The notes under the pieces: model-generated
What the model was told of the DNA's origin: nothing
Seen by the model: only the letters and a program-made list of their open reading frames with translations
Databases searched by the model: none
Shown: positions 48,686-55,609 of the stretch, piece by piece
Layout of the letters: each line of letters starts with the position of its first letter
Numbering within the stretch: the first letter of the stretch is position 1
From: JAEZFI01 sp044508215
GTDB lineage: Bacteria; Actinomycetota; Acidimicrobiia; Acidimicrobiales; Microtrichaceae
DNA: 64,000 bases
Assembly (NCBI GenBank): GCA_044508215.1
Contig: JBIQID010000005.1
Coordinates: 4,625 to 68,624 of the forward strand
Direction: 5' to 3'
Position numbers and translations under genes: made by a program

Positions 48686-48700
48686 GAGCCCGGCCGAGGG

Positions 48701-48834
48701 CGAGGAAGCGAGCGCCAGCGAGTGAGGCTGAGCCGGAGCTGGCCCGGCCCGTGAGGACAGGCCGGGTAGCGGAGGACGAGGAAGCGAGCGCCAGCGAGTG
48801 AGGCTGAGCCGGAGCTGGCCCGGCCTATGAGGAC
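48701..48834 (+). repeat. Tandem 58-bp intergenic repeat (76-bp period)
   Basis: 48701-48758 and 48777-48834 are 58-base copies with two mismatches. Each contains GCCAGC pairing with GCTGGC about 20 bases later. It fills the non-coding space after the three-gene envelope unit. Resembles a dispersed REP-like intergenic element; its copy number in the genome is unknown. Confidence 0.85.
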
Positions 48835-48851
48835 GCAGTCATGATGTTCGG

Positions 48852-49052
48852 GTGATCGTCCGGCTCAGGAACCCCACTCGCGAGGTCGAGATGCCCGGCC
48901 CCATGAGCGTCGCCAAGCTCATGGGTCGGCTCGAGCTCAACCGCGAGTCCGTCCTCCTGATCCGCAACGGAACCCTGGTCCCCGGCGACGCGATGCTGGA
49001 CGACGGCGACGTCGTCGAGGTGCGGCCCGTCATCTCCGGGGGTGCGGGGTGA
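48852..49052 (+). CDS. ThiS/MoaD-type ubiquitin-like sulfur carrier (TtuB-like)
   Basis: 66 residues, beta-grasp fold: MIVRLRNPTREVEMPG, VAKLMGRLELNRESVLLIRNG, DDGDVVEVRPVISGG. Sulfur carriers end in Gly-Gly, which is adenylated and thiocarboxylated. Here two residues (Ala-Gly) follow the GG, so activation would need trimming or use of the last Gly. The stop overlaps ttuA by 4 bases, and TtuA's sulfur donor in Thermus is TtuB, so the pairing makes sense. Confidence 0.8.
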   Translation: MIVRLRNPTREVEMPGPMSVAKLMGRLELNRESVLLIRNGTLVPGDAMLDDGDVVEVRPVISGGAG

Positions 49053-50020
49053 AGTGCACGGTCTGCCGCGGGCCGGCGGTGATCGACCTCCGCCGGCACA
49101 ACTCGAACTTCTGCGAGGAGCACTTCACGAAGTTCTGCACCGACCAGGTGCAGCGGACCGTCGCCGAGTTCGACATGTTCAGCCCCGGGGATCGCCTGCT
49201 CGTCGCGGTTTCCGGCGGCAAGGACAGCCTCGCGATCTGGGACCTGGTCACCCGCCTCGGCTACGAGGCCGACGGCCTCTACATCGGGCTGGGCATCGGG
49301 GAGTACAGCGACACCTCTGGCGAGCACGTGCGGCGGTTCGCCGCCGATCGTGGGCTGCACCTGGTGGAGGTCGACCTGGCCACCGAGTACGGCTACGACA
49401 TCCCCACCGGCTCGCGGGCCGCACGGCGTGCCCCGTGCAGCGCGTGCGGGATGTCGAAGCGGCACGTGTTCGACCGGGTGGCGCTCGAGGGCGGGTACGA
49501 CGTGCTGGTGACCGGCCACAACCTCGACGACGAGGCGGCCGTGCTCTTCGGGAACGTCCTGCACTGGCAGGTGGACTACCTGGGCCGGCAGGCACCGGTG
49601 CTCGACGCCCGGGACGGCTTCCCGAAGAAGGTGAAGCCGCTCGTGCGGCTGTCCGAGCGCGAGACCGCGGCGTACTGCGTGCTGACCGGGATCGACTACA
49701 TCGTCGACGAGTGCCCGATGTCGCGCGGCAACTCCCACCTGGGCTACAAGGACGTGCTCAACCAGATGGAGCAGCAGTCGCCCGGTGCGAAGGCGTCCTT
49801 CTACTTCGGGTTCCTCCGCAGCGCGGCAGAGCGGTTCGCTCCCGAGGTCGACGAAGCCCGAGCCGACCTCACGGCGTGCGACCGGTGCGGCGCCCCCACC
49901 ACCGCCGGCACCTGCTCCTTCTGCCGCCTCGTGGAGCGCGCCGGGGGCACGGTGCCGGAGCGGGCCGAGGCCGGTGGCCCGGTTCCGCAGCCCGTCGAGC
50001 TCAGGGCGAAGGCCCTGTGA
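49049..50020 (+). CDS. ttuA: tRNA 2-thiolation enzyme TtuA-like (PP-loop ATPase)
   Basis: 323 residues. Adenylates U54/T54 in the tRNA T-loop and inserts sulfur. N-terminal zinc finger (CTVCRGPA, FCEEHF), PP-loop VAVSGGKDSLAIWDL (about residue 56), Cys pair for the Fe-S cluster (APCSACGMSKRH), LVTGHNLDDEAAV, and a second zinc finger at the C-terminus (CDRCGAP, CSFCRL). These features define the TtuA/TtcA group, and the two zinc fingers point to TtuA rather than TtcA. GTG start overlaps the sulfur-carrier stop. Confidence 0.85.
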   Translation: MKCTVCRGPAVIDLRRHNSNFCEEHFTKFCTDQVQRTVAEFDMFSPGDRLLVAVSGGKDSLAIWDLVTRLGYEADGLYIGLGIGEYSDTSGEHVRRFAADRGLHLVEVDLATEYGYDIPTGSRAARRAPCSACGMSKRHVFDRVALEGGYDVLVTGHNLDDEAAVLFGNVLHWQVDYLGRQAPVLDARDGFPKKVKPLVRLSERETAAYCVLTGIDYIVDECPMSRGNSHLGYKDVLNQMEQQSPGAKASFYFGFLRSAAERFAPEVDEARADLTACDRCGAPTTAGTCSFCRLVERAGGTVPERAEAGGPVPQPVELRAKAL

Positions 50021-50805
50021 GCGCGGAGAGCGCCGAAGGCGCGGCGGTCGCCGCCGGTGACCTCGTCCTCCTGCTCGACTCGAAGGGCCGGCGCTACCTG
50101 GTCACCCTCGAGAGCGGGCGGGAGTTCCACAGCCATGCGGGCTACATCCCCCACGACGACATCATCGGCGCACCCGACGGCGCCACGCTGAAGTCGACCC
50201 GTGGAGGCGAGTACGTCGTCCTTCGCCCCACCCTGTCCGACTTCATCCTCAAGATGCCTCGCGGCGCCCAGGTCATCTATCCGAAGGACCTCGGACCGCT
50301 CCTGATGATCGCCGACATCTCGCCCGGCGTGCGGGTGCTCGAGTCGGGGGTCGGGTCCGGGGCCCTCTCCATGGCGATGCTCCGCGCCGGCGCCGACATC
50401 GTGGGCTACGAGCTGCGCGAGGACTTCGCCAACCGGGCGCAGGGGAACGTGGAGCGCTTCCTCGGGCCCGAGATGGCCTCGCGCTACCGGGTCGAGCTGC
50501 GCGACTGCTACGAGGGCATCGACGAGCGCGGGGTCGACCGGGTGGTGCTCGACCTCCCCGAGCCGTGGCAGGTGGTGCCCCACGCCGTCGAGGCGCTCCG
50601 TCCAGGCGGGATCATCGTCGCCTACTCGCCGTCGGTGGTGCAGGTGATGCAGTTCCGCGAGGCGCTGGAGCGCCACGACTTCCTGCTGCCGGAGACCATC
50701 GAGGTCCTCAACCGCGGCTGGCACGTCGACGGGGCTGCGGTCCGTCCGGACCACCGCATGGTGGCGCACACCGGCTTCCTCACCTCGGCTCGTCGGAGAG
50801 CGTGA
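50017..50805 (+). CDS. trmI: tRNA (adenine-58-N1)-methyltransferase TrmI
   Basis: 262 residues. AdoMet-dependent methyltransferase making m1A58 in the tRNA T-loop. N-terminal beta domain (VLLLDSKGRRYLVTLESGREFHSH), YPKDLGPLLMIADISPGVRVLE, motif I ESGVGSGALSMAML, and LDLPEPWQVV with the catalytic Asp. The family homologue in M. tuberculosis (Rv2118c) also lies just upstream of the proteasome ATPase gene. GTG start overlaps the ttuA stop (GTGA) and its stop overlaps the marP start. Confidence 0.93.
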   Translation: MSAESAEGAAVAAGDLVLLLDSKGRRYLVTLESGREFHSHAGYIPHDDIIGAPDGATLKSTRGGEYVVLRPTLSDFILKMPRGAQVIYPKDLGPLLMIADISPGVRVLESGVGSGALSMAMLRAGADIVGYELREDFANRAQGNVERFLGPEMASRYRVELRDCYEGIDERGVDRVVLDLPEPWQVVPHAVEALRPGGIIVAYSPSVVQVMQFREALERHDFLLPETIEVLNRGWHVDGAAVRPDHRMVAHTGFLTSARRRA

Positions 50806-51974
50806 ACCGGGTCGACCTCGTCGCCGGCATCCTCTTCATCGCCGCGCTGTTCGGTGGGTGGAGGTCCGGCTTCGTCAGGCGCATCCTGTCGTGGGCGGGC
50901 CTGGTCGCCGGGCTGTGGCTGGGGACCCGGGTGGTGCCGTGGTTCCTCGACACCGGTGACGGCAGCGTCATGCTGGGACCCCGCGAGTTCATGGTCGCGG
51001 CCACCGTCTTGGTGCTCTGCGCTGCGCTCGGCCAGCTGGTGGGGGCGATCATCGGGTCACGTCTCCGCAGCTGGGTGACGAAGCTGCACCTCGGGCGGGC
51101 CGACCAGGTGCTCGGTTCCGTGGCGGCCGGCGTCGGCATCGTCCTGATGGCCTGGATCGTCCTGCCGGTGATGGCGCAGGTGCCTGGGTGGCCCTCCGCC
51201 GCGGCCAGGGAGTCCACCGTCGCGCGGTGGATCGACGGCAGCCTCGGCCGGCCCCCCAGGGCCTTCGACGGCATCGCCAAGGCGCTCGGCGTCAACCGGC
51301 TGCCGAACGTCTTCGAGGACCTCGGCCGGTCACCCGAGGTCGGGCCACCTCCGGCGACCACGCCCGTCCCTCCGGAGGTCATGGACGCGGCCATCCAGTC
51401 GGTCGTGCGGATCACCGGCCCGTCGTGCAACCGCCTCCAGTCCGGGTCCGGCGCGGTGGTCGGCCCCGACCTGGTGGTCACGAACGCGCACGTCGTCGCC
51501 GGCATGCGCGAGGTCCGAGTGGAGACCGTGCAGGGGTCGCGCCACGGTGGCCAGGTGATCGCCTTCGACCCGCGGAACGACCTCGCCCTCGTGTCGGTGC
51601 GGAACCTCGGCCGGCCCCCGCTCGAGCTGCGGAGAGCCCGCGACGGGGAGGAGGGGGCGGCGCTCGGGTTCCCCGGGGGAGGCGACCTGAAGATCAGCCC
51701 CTTCCGCGTGGAGCGGCACCTCGACGCGTTCGGTCGCGACATCTACGACGAGGAACGGGTGCGCCGCAACATCCTGGTGCTCGCCGCCCAGCTGGCCCCG
51801 GGCGACTCCGGCGGGCCGCTGATCGCTCCCGACGGCGCCCTGATCGGCGTGTCGTTCGCCGTGGCGCCGGATCAGCCGGACACGTCGTACGCGATCCGCT
51901 CCGAGGACGTGTCGGCCATGGTTTCGGCCACCCGTGTACGGGAGCCGGTCGCCGTCGGGCCCTGCACCGGCTGA
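50802..51974 (+). CDS. marP: MarP-type membrane serine protease
   Basis: 390 residues. CvpA-like N-terminal four-helix membrane part (residues 1-130, including AGILFIAALFGGWRSGFVRRILSW) and an extracytoplasmic trypsin-like domain with His in VVTNAHVVAG, Asp in DPRNDLALV and Ser in APGDSGGPL. Two Cys (GPSCNRL and VGPCTG) flank the domain and may form the disulfide seen in mycobacterial MarP, needed for acid and oxidative stress survival. GTG start overlaps the trmI stop by 4 bases. Confidence 0.92.
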   Translation: MNRVDLVAGILFIAALFGGWRSGFVRRILSWAGLVAGLWLGTRVVPWFLDTGDGSVMLGPREFMVAATVLVLCAALGQLVGAIIGSRLRSWVTKLHLGRADQVLGSVAAGVGIVLMAWIVLPVMAQVPGWPSAAARESTVARWIDGSLGRPPRAFDGIAKALGVNRLPNVFEDLGRSPEVGPPPATTPVPPEVMDAAIQSVVRITGPSCNRLQSGSGAVVGPDLVVTNAHVVAGMREVRVETVQGSRHGGQVIAFDPRNDLALVSVRNLGRPPLELRRARDGEEGAALGFPGGGDLKISPFRVERHLDAFGRDIYDEERVRRNILVLAAQLAPGDSGGPLIAPDGALIGVSFAVAPDQPDTSYAIRSEDVSAMVSATRVREPVAVGPCTG

Positions 51975-52018
51975 GCCAGGGCGGGACCCGACGGGTCGGT
52001 CAGCTCAGTGCGAGCGGA

Positions 52019-52261
52019 TCACTCCGGCTCGATGTAGATGCACTCGCCGGGGCACTCGTCGGCGGACTCGATCACGCCCTCGAGCTCGTTGTCCGGCACG
52101 TCCGCGCGGCCCTCGGGCCCACCCGGATCGGAGTACACCTTGTTCGCGTCCTTGACGTAGGCCAGCCCGTCGTCGAGGAGCGTGAAGACGTTGGGGGAGA
52201 TCTCCTCGCACAGGCCGTCGCCCGTGCACAGATCCTGGTCGATCCAGACCTTCATGCCCAT
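52019..52261 (-). CDS. Small 3Fe-4S/4Fe-4S ferredoxin
   Basis: 80 residues. Cluster ligands: CTGDGLCEEISP and the later CPGECIY. The spacing of three or four Cys suits a ferredoxin that serves cytochrome P450 or other oxygenases. Acidic overall, with a middle insert (SDPGGPEGRADVPDNELE). ATG 52261 or 52255 could be the start; AGGCAGG stands 9 bases before the first. No partner redox enzyme is adjacent. Confidence 0.9.
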   Translation of the reverse strand: MGMKVWIDQDLCTGDGLCEEISPNVFTLLDDGLAYVKDANKVYSDPGGPEGRADVPDNELEGVIESADECPGECIYIEPE

Positions 52262-52444
52262 GGGGGGATACCTGCCTTGCTCGTCGGGCGTTGCCCGTGG
52301 GTGCGTGCCGCCATTGTATAGACGCGAGCGAATATTCCCGGTAATCCGTGGAGAAACTCCCGCAGGTCTGCCCGCGTGCCGAAGGGGGGATGAGGGGCCG
52401 GCGAACGGCCCGGGGGTGTCAGCAGCACCGGAACGACCCGGTGT

Positions 52445-52450
52445 TAGGTT
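52445..52450 (+). promoter_or_regulatory. -10 element of arc
   Basis: TAGGTT, giving a short leader of about 16 bases that holds GAGGAGG (52461-52467) before GTG 52473. Confidence 0.5.
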
Positions 52451-52472
52451 CGGATCCGTTCGAGGAGGCGCT

Positions 52473-54224
52473 GTGAAGGATCAACCGCACGACGGCGACC
52501 AGACCGATCGGCAGGCGCTCGAAGCGCAGGTCCACGCGTTGGAGGACGAGGTCGCAACCCTCCTCCGTCGGCTGCAGGACGCGCCGAAGCGGGTCCGCAC
52601 GCTGGAGGAGCGGCTGCTCGAGACGAAGGGCCAGCTGGCCCAGGCGGTGAGCCAGAACGAGAAGCTCGCCTACACCCTGCGCGAGGCGCGGGATCAGATC
52701 ACGGCCCTCCGCGACGAGGTCGACAAGCTGTCGCAGCCGCCCGCCGCGTACGCCACGCTGCTCGGGCGCAACGAGGACGGCACGGTCGACGTGGTCGCCA
52801 CCGGCCGGAAGATGCGGGTCGAGCTGTCGCCGAACATCGACCCGGAGACCCTCCAGCGCGGCCAGGAGGTCGTGCTCAACGAGTCGTTCAACGTCGTGCT
52901 CGTCCGCGAGCCAGAGACGGCTGGCGAGGTGGTCACCCTCAAGGAGGTGCTGGCCGACGGCGCCCGTGCGCTGGTGGTCGGGCGTGCCGACGAGGAGCGC
53001 GTGGCCGAGCTGTCCGAGCGCCTCCAGAACGAGCCGATGCGCGCGGGCGACACCCTGCTCATGGACTCCCGCTCCGGCGTGCTCATCGAGCGGCTGCAGC
53101 GGCCCGAGGGCAACGAGCTGGTGCTCGAGGAGGTCCCCGACATCGCGTACGAGGACATCGGCGGCCTCGACGAGCAGATCGAGCAGATCACCGACGCAGT
53201 CGAGCTGCCGTTCCTCCACCAGCACCTCTTCAGCGACTACCGCCTCCCGGCCCCCAAGGGGATCCTGCTGTACGGCCCGCCCGGCTGCGGCAAGACGCTC
53301 ATCGCGAAGGCCGTCGCCAACTCGCTGGCGAAGAAGGTCTCCGACGTCACGGGGGTCGACAGCCGCAGCTACTTCCTCAACATCAAGGGCCCCGAGCTGC
53401 TGAACAAGTACGTGGGCGAGACCGAGCGGCACATCCGCCTCGTGTTCCAGCGCGCCCGGGAGAAGGCCGAGGACGGCACGCCGGTCATCGTGTTCTTCGA
53501 CGAGATGGAGTCGCTGTTCCGCACCCGCGGATCCGGGATCAGCTCCGACATGGAGTCCACGATCGTGCCGCAGCTGCTCGCTGAGATCGACGGCGTCGAG
53601 ACGCTGAAGAACGTGATCGTGATCGGCGCGTCGAACCGCGAGGACCTGATCGATCCGGCGATCCTCCGCCCCGGACGGCTCGACGTGAAGATCAAGATCA
53701 ACCGGCCCGACTCGTTCGCCGCCGGCCAGATCTTCTCCCGCTACCTCACGCCCGACCTGCCGCTCGACGCGGGCGAGGTCGCCACCCTCGGCGGCGGCGA
53801 CCCGCAGAAGGCGGTGCAGGCGATGATCGAACGGACCGTCGAGGAGATGTACCGCACCGACGAGGCCAACCAGTTCCTCGAGGTCACGTACCAGAACGGC
53901 GACAAGGAGATCCTGTACTTCAAGGACTTCAGCTCGGGCGCCATGATCGAGAACATCGTGCGACGGGCCAAGAAGCTGGCGATCAAGCGCGAGCTGGCCG
54001 ACGGCAACCGCGGCATCTGCACCGAGGACCTGCTCTCGTCGATCCGCCGTGAGTACAAGGAGCACGAGGACCTCCCCAACACGACGAACCCCGACGACTG
54101 GGCGAAGATCTCGGGCAAGAAGGGCGAGCGGATCACCTACATCCGCACGCTGGTCCAAACCGAGGACGAGGACCGCTCCGGCGGCCGAGCCATCGAGCGC
54201 GTCGCCACCGGCCAGTACCTCTGA
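52473..54224 (+). CDS. arc: Proteasome-associated ATPase ARC/Mpa
   Basis: 583 residues. Hexameric AAA ATPase that captures pupylated proteins and feeds them to the 20S proteasome. N-terminal coiled coil (residues about 10-80) binds Pup; two OB domains follow (from YATLLGRNEDGTVDVVA). The AAA module has Walker A YGPPGCGKTLIAK, Walker B VIVFFDEMESLF and a sensor with NREDLIDPAILRPGR. The C-terminus GQYL has the penultimate Tyr that docks into proteasome pockets. GTG start chosen by the GAGGAGG site. In most relatives dop follows closely; here two extra genes intervene. Confidence 0.97.
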   Translation: MKDQPHDGDQTDRQALEAQVHALEDEVATLLRRLQDAPKRVRTLEERLLETKGQLAQAVSQNEKLAYTLREARDQITALRDEVDKLSQPPAAYATLLGRNEDGTVDVVATGRKMRVELSPNIDPETLQRGQEVVLNESFNVVLVREPETAGEVVTLKEVLADGARALVVGRADEERVAELSERLQNEPMRAGDTLLMDSRSGVLIERLQRPEGNELVLEEVPDIAYEDIGGLDEQIEQITDAVELPFLHQHLFSDYRLPAPKGILLYGPPGCGKTLIAKAVANSLAKKVSDVTGVDSRSYFLNIKGPELLNKYVGETERHIRLVFQRAREKAEDGTPVIVFFDEMESLFRTRGSGISSDMESTIVPQLLAEIDGVETLKNVIVIGASNREDLIDPAILRPGRLDVKIKINRPDSFAAGQIFSRYLTPDLPLDAGEVATLGGGDPQKAVQAMIERTVEEMYRTDEANQFLEVTYQNGDKEILYFKDFSSGAMIENIVRRAKKLAIKRELADGNRGICTEDLLSSIRREYKEHEDLPNTTNPDDWAKISGKKGERITYIRTLVQTEDEDRSGGRAIERVATGQYL

Positions 54225-54264
54225 GCCCCGGGACCGCTGCGTCAGCGAGGCCGCCAAACATCGC

Positions 54265-54391
54265 GACTGTCAGGTTCTTCGGCCCTTGCCGCGGAAAATC
54301 CTGACTGTCGCGTTCTTCGACGAGTCGAACTTCGCGACTGTCGCGTTCTTCGCGTGATCCCGCGGAAAATCCTGACTGTCGCGTTCTTCGA
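54265..54391 (+). repeat. Four-copy repeat cluster after arc
   Basis: The 17-base core GACTGTCGCGTTCTTCG occurs at 54303, 54336 and 54374, with a variant (GACTGTCAGGTTCTTCG) at 54265: spacings 38, 33 and 38. Copies two and four extend to an exact 32-base match (54289-54320 and 54360-54391). Copy three includes the perfect palindrome CGCGACTGTCGCG (54333-54345). It lies 40 bases after the arc stop. The family is unknown. Confidence 0.9.
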
Positions 54392-54484
54392 TGAAGGTGG
54401 TTGTGACGGTCGACCTGCGGTGCGCGCTCCGGCGGGACGCGCAGCGCGCCGAAAGGAAAGGTGTCGCCGAGACCGAGGAGCCCA

Positions 54485-55600
54485 ATGACGTCGCGCGCCC
54501 GAATCGCCACCGTGCTGCTGCTCGCCCTGGCCGTCGTGGCCTCGGGGTGCCAGCCGGCGCGGGCCGGGAGCCGCTGCCGCGGCGACATCTGGGGGCACGA
54601 GGGCGACTGGGTGCTGCACTGCGAGGGCGGCCGCTGGGTGCGGAAGGCCACGAAGGTGCAGGTGGTCCAGTTGTTCCAGGCCCTGGGTGAGGCGAAGCGT
54701 CGGTCCGAGGGCCAGGTGGTCCGGCCGGCGTCGTTCGGGCCGGTGGTGATCGAGAACGCAGCCGACTCCGACGTGATGGTGGTGGGCGGCGTCCACTACG
54801 TGTTCTCCACGCGGAACTTCCGCAACGTGCCGGTGCGGGTGGTCCGCAACATCGACGCCCCGATGGGCGAGGCGTACTCGGCGACCGTCGACGCCATGCC
54901 GTCCCCGGTGCCGTGGGCGTCACGCCAGGAGGTGTGGGCGCCCACCGCTCGGAGGATCGGCTCGCGCTACGTGATGTTCTTCTCGGCGCCGCGGCGCAAC
55001 CCACCCGATCCGGCGAACCCCCACTGCATCGGCCGAGCGTTCGCGTCGGCCCCCGCCGGGCCGTACGTGCCCGATCCCCAGCCCTTCAACTGCGGCTTCG
55101 ACGGGGTGAGGGGAGCGCTCGACCCGTCGATCTACGTCGCCCCCGACGGTTCGATCACGCTGCTGGGCGCGTTCGGAGGGTCCGCGATGAACCTGAGGGC
55201 GATCCGCCTCGACGGCAACGCCAACGCCATCTCCGGTCCGATCGACCTGCTGGCCCGCACCCAGCCCTGGGAGCAGTGGTTCTTGGAGAACCCGTCGATG
55301 ACCTTCGACGGCACCGACTACCTCCTCGCCTACTCGGCCGGGCGATGGCAGGAGCCGTCGTACGTCACGGGGATCGCTCGCTGCGCGACGCCGGTGGGGC
55401 CGTGCAACTCGTCACCGGCGGGCCCATGGCTGGCCTCGGCCGGCGGACGTGTGGGACCCGGCGGCCTGTCGTTCTTCACGGGTGCCGACGGGAGGGCGAG
55501 GGTGATCTTCCACACCTATCCCGCGGCGAACACCTGCGGGACCTGCCGGAGTGCGCACGTGCGCCGGGTCGCGTTCGACCCCTGGCCCCGTCTGTTCTGA
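54485..55600 (+). CDS. Lipoprotein with GH43-like five-bladed propeller
   Basis: 371 residues. Lipoprotein signal with lipobox VVASGC, a Cys-containing spacer, then a glycoside-hydrolase-43-like propeller: ENAADSDVMVVGGVHYVFST (blade 1), EVWAPTARRIGSRYVMFFSAP (the WAP segment of blade 2) and GALDPSIYVAPDGSITLLGAFGG (blade 3). Catalytic acids cannot be fixed by eye; probably acts on cell-wall arabinan or another polysaccharide. Start ATG 54485 with GAGGAG upstream. It interrupts the usual arc-dop neighbourhood. Confidence 0.75.
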   Translation: MTSRARIATVLLLALAVVASGCQPARAGSRCRGDIWGHEGDWVLHCEGGRWVRKATKVQVVQLFQALGEAKRRSEGQVVRPASFGPVVIENAADSDVMVVGGVHYVFSTRNFRNVPVRVVRNIDAPMGEAYSATVDAMPSPVPWASRQEVWAPTARRIGSRYVMFFSAPRRNPPDPANPHCIGRAFASAPAGPYVPDPQPFNCGFDGVRGALDPSIYVAPDGSITLLGAFGGSAMNLRAIRLDGNANAISGPIDLLARTQPWEQWFLENPSMTFDGTDYLLAYSAGRWQEPSYVTGIARCATPVGPCNSSPAGPWLASAGGRVGPGGLSFFTGADGRARVIFHTYPAANTCGTCRSAHVRRVAFDPWPRLF

Positions 55601-55609
55601 TCCCGTCGG

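Noticed and set aside
54265..54391. Short regularly spaced repeats as a CRISPR array
   Set aside because: Spacings alternate 38/33, half of the interval is itself repeated rather than unique spacers, and no cas gene is present.
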